This document shows positions 60,651 through 64,000 of a stretch of 64,000 nucleotides of DNA, piece after piece. The notes beneath the pieces were generated by a model. That model ran no database searches. It was not told where the DNA came from and was given only the letters and a program-made list of their open reading frames with translations. Source of the DNA: Paeniglutamicibacter sulfureus. GTDB lineage: Bacteria > Actinomycetota > Actinomycetes > Actinomycetales > Micrococcaceae. Location of the stretch: the NCBI RefSeq assembly GCF_030512175.1, contig NZ_JAULBL010000002.1:2602149-2666148 (forward strand), given 5' to 3'. Numbering within the stretch: the first letter of the stretch is position 1; each line of letters opens with the position of its first letter. Both the position numbers and the translations under genes were made by a program.

Positions 60651-62755
60651 TTGCAAACGTCCGTGTTGGCGGCGCACCAGGCGCGGAATTCATTCTGGTT
60701 CACGCGGTGTTCGGCGTAGGTCTTCGCGAACTTCGTCTCTCCGCTGTTGGTGTCCACCGTGACCCAGTAGTAGAAGTCGTTCGGCGTCGGGTGCGCCGCT
60801 GCCTTGATGGCCGAGTCTCCCGGGGAACCGATCGGCGTCGGCGGCAGGCCCTTGTGGATGTAGGTGTTGTAGGCGTTGCCCGCATCCTTCTTTTCCGCTT
60901 CGGTCATTTGCAGGCTGTACCTGTCCAGCCCGTAGATCACCGTCGAGTCGACCTGAAGCAGGCCGTTGGTCTCGGTGTTGTTGGTGTGCAGGCGGTTCTC
61001 CAGTGCCCCGGCCACGGTGCCGTAGTCGTTGGGCCGCGCCTCGGCCTGCAGGATGGAGGCGACTTGCAGCACGTGGTATTGCTGGGCGGCGTCGGTGATT
61101 CCGTTGTCAATCAGCGTCTTGGCGGTCGCATCGACCATCGCCTTGAGCACCGTCTTGGAATCGGTATCCAGCGGGAACCGGTATTCACCGGGGTGCAGGT
61201 ATCCTTCCAGGTTGGGGACATCGGCACTGATGCCGAAGGCCGCGGGGTCCTCGGCGAGTCGCCGCAGTTCGTTGAGCGGCAGGTCGGTGGCCTCGGAAAT
61301 ATCCTCCAGCACCTGGTTCATGCGCGTGTTCTGCTTGATGGCCACGTAAGAGACCTTCGCGGCAGGTTCGCCGATCAGGATCTCGGCTGCTGACAGTGCC
61401 GGCATTTCGCGACGCAGCTCGTAGGTGCCCGGGTGGATCTCGCGGCTCTCGGCCTCCACCAGTTGGATGGCCTCGAGGAAGAGCTTGTCGCTGGCCACGA
61501 TCTCCCGGCTTTCGAGTTCACGGCCGATTTGCTGGGCCCCCCAGCCGGATTTCACCTCGAAGGTGACTGCCTCGCCACCGGGCGCCGGAAAGTCCGGGGG
61601 ACTCAGCCGGTCCAGGACTCCCTGAAGGAAGATCACGACGCCGAAGATGGCCGCGAAGAAGCCAAGGAGCACCGAGAACACGATCCAGTTGCGGCGGCGG
61701 CGGCGGGCCTTGCGGACCTGGGGGTCTGTCGCGGTGGAGGTCAGGAACAGGTTTTGGCGAGCGAACGGCTCGGCGGGGTCGACTGAGTTGTACCCCGGTT
61801 GAACGTGCCGGTCCACGGGTGCCTCGTCGACTCCGTCGTGGCGGGATTCGCCGGTGTGGTCGGCCTGCTCGGAGTGGGGTTCCGGATCCTCGTGGGAGGA
61901 ATCCGCCACGGCGGCGTTTTCCGGCCTGCCCGCTGGCGCGGTCATTGTCGCGCCCATTGTCGCTGGCCGGGTTTCCCTGGCGGCAGGATCCGTTTTCACG
62001 ACGGGGGGCTTGGAAGGGGGCGGGGGCGGAACCAGGGAATCGGCCGGGGCAGGAACCTTGGCCGGGGATGAATCGGGGACCTCTGCGATGTTCCGGCTCG
62101 CGGGCGGCTCCCGCCGCTCGGTTTGGTCAAAGGGCGTGTTCCGGGCGGGGTTGGCCTGATTACGGTCTTCCGCCGGCGGCGCGGCGGCAGCCGAAGCGGG
62201 GGTAATGGCACTTCGGGCGGCTGCCGACCTGTCGCGCAGCGGCGCCGCGTTGGCGCGAAGGGTCTGGCGGACGCGTTCTGCGGCGGCGCGCTGGGCCTCG
62301 ATGGCCTCCTTGCGCGCACGCTGGGCACTCTGGGTCCGTGCCCGTTGGGCGGCGTCAAGAGCCTTGGTCCGCTCCCCCTCGGCCAGCACCCGGGCTTCCT
62401 CAAGTACCCGGAGTCGGGTTTCCTCCGCTTGCACCGCGTCCGTGGCCGCCTTGGATTCGGCTTTGGCCTTGGCGGCCTCATCGGCAGTGGTCGCCGCCCG
62501 GGATTCCGGATCAGGGGCCGCGCCGTGGTGGTGGGCCGAGCCATGGCGGTCGGGTTCCCGGGAGACGCTTCCGGCACCAGTCCTCGGGCCCGTGGCGGGC
62601 TCCGTGGATTTCCGCCGGCCAGTTTCCTGCTCCGGGACGGGGGGCTTTGCCGCACTGCGAGTGCGATCTTCCTCTTCGCGCGCGGCACGTGCTGCACGCC
62701 GGGGCGATACCCCGGATTCGCGGCGCGGAGAATCGTTGAACGATTCGTTAGTCAT
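60647..62755 (-). CDS. mltG: Endolytic peptidoglycan transglycosylase MltG with long cytoplasmic N-terminus
   Basis: Membrane-bound YceG-like enzyme that ends nascent glycan strands. The single membrane helix is NWIVFSVLLGFFAAIFGVVIFL; outside it are the LysM-like domain and the catalytic region VASILQAEARPNDYGTVAGALENRL with the active Glu, plus LLQVDSTVIYGL. The roughly 390 residues before the helix are charged and disordered, with an Ala/Arg/Glu/Lys-rich probable coiled coil (AKAKAESKAATDAVQAEETRLRVLEEARV is its core). I prefer the ATG at 62755 (702 aa, GGGAGAA upstream); an ATG at 62938 overlapping ruvX is the alternative. The stop overlaps aroE. Confidence 0.88.
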   Translation of the reverse strand: MTNESFNDSPRRESGVSPRRAARAAREEEDRTRSAAKPPVPEQETGRRKSTEPATGPRTGAGSVSREPDRHGSAHHHGAAPDPESRAATTADEAAKAKAESKAATDAVQAEETRLRVLEEARVLAEGERTKALDAAQRARTQSAQRARKEAIEAQRAAAERVRQTLRANAAPLRDRSAAARSAITPASAAAAPPAEDRNQANPARNTPFDQTERREPPASRNIAEVPDSSPAKVPAPADSLVPPPPPSKPPVVKTDPAARETRPATMGATMTAPAGRPENAAVADSSHEDPEPHSEQADHTGESRHDGVDEAPVDRHVQPGYNSVDPAEPFARQNLFLTSTATDPQVRKARRRRRNWIVFSVLLGFFAAIFGVVIFLQGVLDRLSPPDFPAPGGEAVTFEVKSGWGAQQIGRELESREIVASDKLFLEAIQLVEAESREIHPGTYELRREMPALSAAEILIGEPAAKVSYVAIKQNTRMNQVLEDISEATDLPLNELRRLAEDPAAFGISADVPNLEGYLHPGEYRFPLDTDSKTVLKAMVDATAKTLIDNGITDAAQQYHVLQVASILQAEARPNDYGTVAGALENRLHTNNTETNGLLQVDSTVIYGLDRYSLQMTEAEKKDAGNAYNTYIHKGLPPTPIGSPGDSAIKAAAHPTPNDFYYWVTVDTNSGETKFAKTYAEHRVNQNEFRAWCAANTDVCK

Positions 62756-62927
62756 GCGGTATTCTCCCATGCCCGCAGGCAACGTAGTAGCCGAGGGGCG
62801 ACGCAGGCCCACTTCTTCAGCCGATTGAGATCTCATGCGATCGTAACCCAAAGCGGGGTTTTCGGGCAGTACATCGCGGTCGTCGGGCCTTGCCGGCCCC
62901 TGGCCGGGGGCGGCGCCTCGTCCCGGC

Positions 62928-63440
62928 TCAGTCGTCATCGCCAGTCCCCTGGATGTCGGGCGCCGCCAGCTGCCCCGGAGAGTGCTGGCCGTTGCGGCGC
63001 ATTTCGAGGACCTGCTGGAGGATCTCCACCGCGGCGACCTGGTCAACGACTGCGCGGTGCTTGCGCCCGTCGAGTCCGGCTTCGTGCAGGGAACGGTGCG
63101 CACTGACGGTGGTCAGGCGTTCATCCACCAGTCGCACGTCCACGCTAGAACCGGAACGCATAAGCGCATTCGCCAAATCACGGGCATAATCACGCGCCAT
63201 CGTGGTGGAAGCGGTTTCCCCGCCCGACATCGAGCGCGGCAGGCCCACAAAGATTTGTGCGGCCTCCCGCTCGGCGGCCAGCTTCACCAGTACGTAGATG
63301 TCACTGGACTTCTTCACGTCGCGTTTCAGCGTCTTGACCGGGGTGGCGAGCATCCCGTCGCGGTCGCTGGCCGCGACGCCGACGCGGGCCATGCCCACGT
63401 CGACGCCAAGCAGCACCCCGGGACGCGGGGTCGGTGCCAA
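62928..63440 (-). CDS. ruvX: RuvX/YqgF, pre-16S rRNA nuclease
   Basis: RNase H-fold Holliday-junction resolvase-like protein needed for 16S rRNA 5'-end processing. The 170-residue protein has LLGVDVGMARVGVAASD near the start, FVGLPRSMSGGET and the DERLTTV motif, which provide the acidic residues. The C-terminal KHRAVVDQVAAVEILQQVLE completes the fold. Start lies 17 nt after the alaS stop. Confidence 0.95.
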   Translation of the reverse strand: MAPTPRPGVLLGVDVGMARVGVAASDRDGMLATPVKTLKRDVKKSSDIYVLVKLAAEREAAQIFVGLPRSMSGGETASTTMARDYARDLANALMRSGSSVDVRLVDERLTTVSAHRSLHEAGLDGRKHRAVVDQVAAVEILQQVLEMRRNGQHSPGQLAAPDIQGTGDDD

Positions 63441-63457
63441 GGGGCCGGGCGCCGAGG

Positions 63458-64000
63458 CTATGACAGCTCCTGGATCGAGCGGACCATGGCGTCAAGCGCC
63501 TCGGCGATCTTGGCCACGTCCTGGCCGCCACCCTGTGCCACGTCGTCCTTGCCGCCGCCTCCGCCGCCAAGGATCTTGGCCGCGGTGCGCACCAGGGCAC
63601 CGGCCTTGGCACCCTTGGTGCGGGCCTCGTCGTTGGTTGCGACCAGTACCAGCGGGCGGCCGTTGGCCGCGCCGGCCAGCGCCACGGTGGACGCCTCCGA
63701 GCCAAGGCGGTCCCGCAGGTCGAGGGCCAGGGTGCGCAGGGCTTCGGCCGAGGGGACCTCTCCGGCATCGTGGGCCAGGACCTTGATCCCGTTGATCTCC
63801 CGTGTCTTGGCCACCAAGGCGCCCGCCTGGGCTGCAAGTTGCGCGCCGCGGAGCTTCTCGATTTCCTTTTCGGCGGTGCGCAGTTTCGCAACCGTGTCGG
63901 AAATGCGCTCGTTGAGCTGTGCGGCGGGGACCTTGAACATCGAGGAAAGCTCGGACACCAGGGCGCGCTCGGCAGCACCGTGGCGGAAGGCCTCCATGCC
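63458..64000 (-). CDS. alaS: Alanyl-tRNA synthetase, C-terminal part (continues beyond the window)
   Basis: The C-terminal about 180 residues of AlaRS. The region contains the coiled coil (LNERISDTVAKLRTAEKEIEKLRGAQLAAQ) and the DHHA1-type C-Ala domain with TVALAGAANGRPLVLVATND, the segment GAKAGALVRTAAKILGGGGGGKDDVAQGGG and a final helix. The Gly-rich loop in GGGGGGKDD is a hallmark of AlaRS. The catalytic and editing domains lie outside. Heads the alaS-ruvX-mltG-aroE order conserved in actinobacteria. Confidence 0.94.
   Translation of the reverse strand, partial: GMEAFRHGAAERALVSELSSMFKVPAAQLNERISDTVAKLRTAEKEIEKLRGAQLAAQAGALVAKTREINGIKVLAHDAGEVPSAEALRTLALDLRDRLGSEASTVALAGAANGRPLVLVATNDEARTKGAKAGALVRTAAKILGGGGGGKDDVAQGGGQDVAKIAEALDAMVRSIQELS

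Overview
This is a 64 kb stretch of a high-GC actinobacterial chromosome. Gene content and order are typical of the family Micrococcaceae (Arthrobacter, Paeniglutamicibacter, Glutamicibacter). Diagnostic features are the actinobacterial integration host factor (mIHF) next to gmk and rpoZ, the pyrR-to-pyrF operon with a membrane-protein gene between pyrC and carA, a PriA that has lost its helicase motifs, frequent GTG starts and many ATGA overlaps. Almost every conserved gene is on the minus strand. No tRNA, rRNA, CRISPR array, transposase or integrase was seen.

Layout. 1-943: decayed FAD-monooxygenase remnant. 944-4807: phoH-ybeY-corC-era operon. 5185-6114: GerMN lipoprotein. 6218-9328: hrcA-dnaJ-rsmE behind a CIRCE-like operator. 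9495-10963: DUF3097 and DUF4870 genes. 11055-14131: lepA-hemW. 14266-14841: solitary PemK/MazF-like gene. 14892-17991: divergent AraC regulator and TfdB-like phenol hydroxylase, an accessory insert. 18307-20364: rpsT, a small membrane-anchored protein, holA. 20428-27436: the competence locus, comEC and comEA, split by about 3.5 kb of scarred DNA holding pieces of a second comEC, a decayed unknown gene and an intact fic gene. 27539-31268: degV and leuS, with an apparent leucine attenuator in front of leuS. 31530-34886: glpD and glpK. 35021-36025: alpha/beta hydrolase. 36080-42342: mIHF-gmk-rpoZ-coaBC-metK-priA. 42746-51627: pyrR-pyrB-pyrC-membrane protein-carA-carB-pyrF. 51722-54616: PrsW-like protease, then an OFA-family transporter with a 50-residue partner. 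54858-64000: alaS (C-terminal end only), ruvX, mltG, aroE, aroC, aroK, aroB, a TPR-like gene, efp, nusB.

How it works together. The backbone carries de novo pyrimidine synthesis, most of the late shikimate pathway, CoA and SAM synthesis, translation factors, heat-shock control, glycerol catabolism and DNA uptake. The most interesting signals are regulatory: (1) a leaderless leader peptide with three consecutive Leu codons followed by a perfect terminator palindrome before leuS; (2) a PyrR-type RNA loop abutting the pyrR Shine-Dalgarno; (3) a CIRCE-like repeat before hrcA; (4) an about 100-nt sequence shared by the 5' ends of comEC and comEA; (5) a 13-bp-arm palindrome spanning the fic translation start. 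All calls come from reading the sequence alone; no database search was run.
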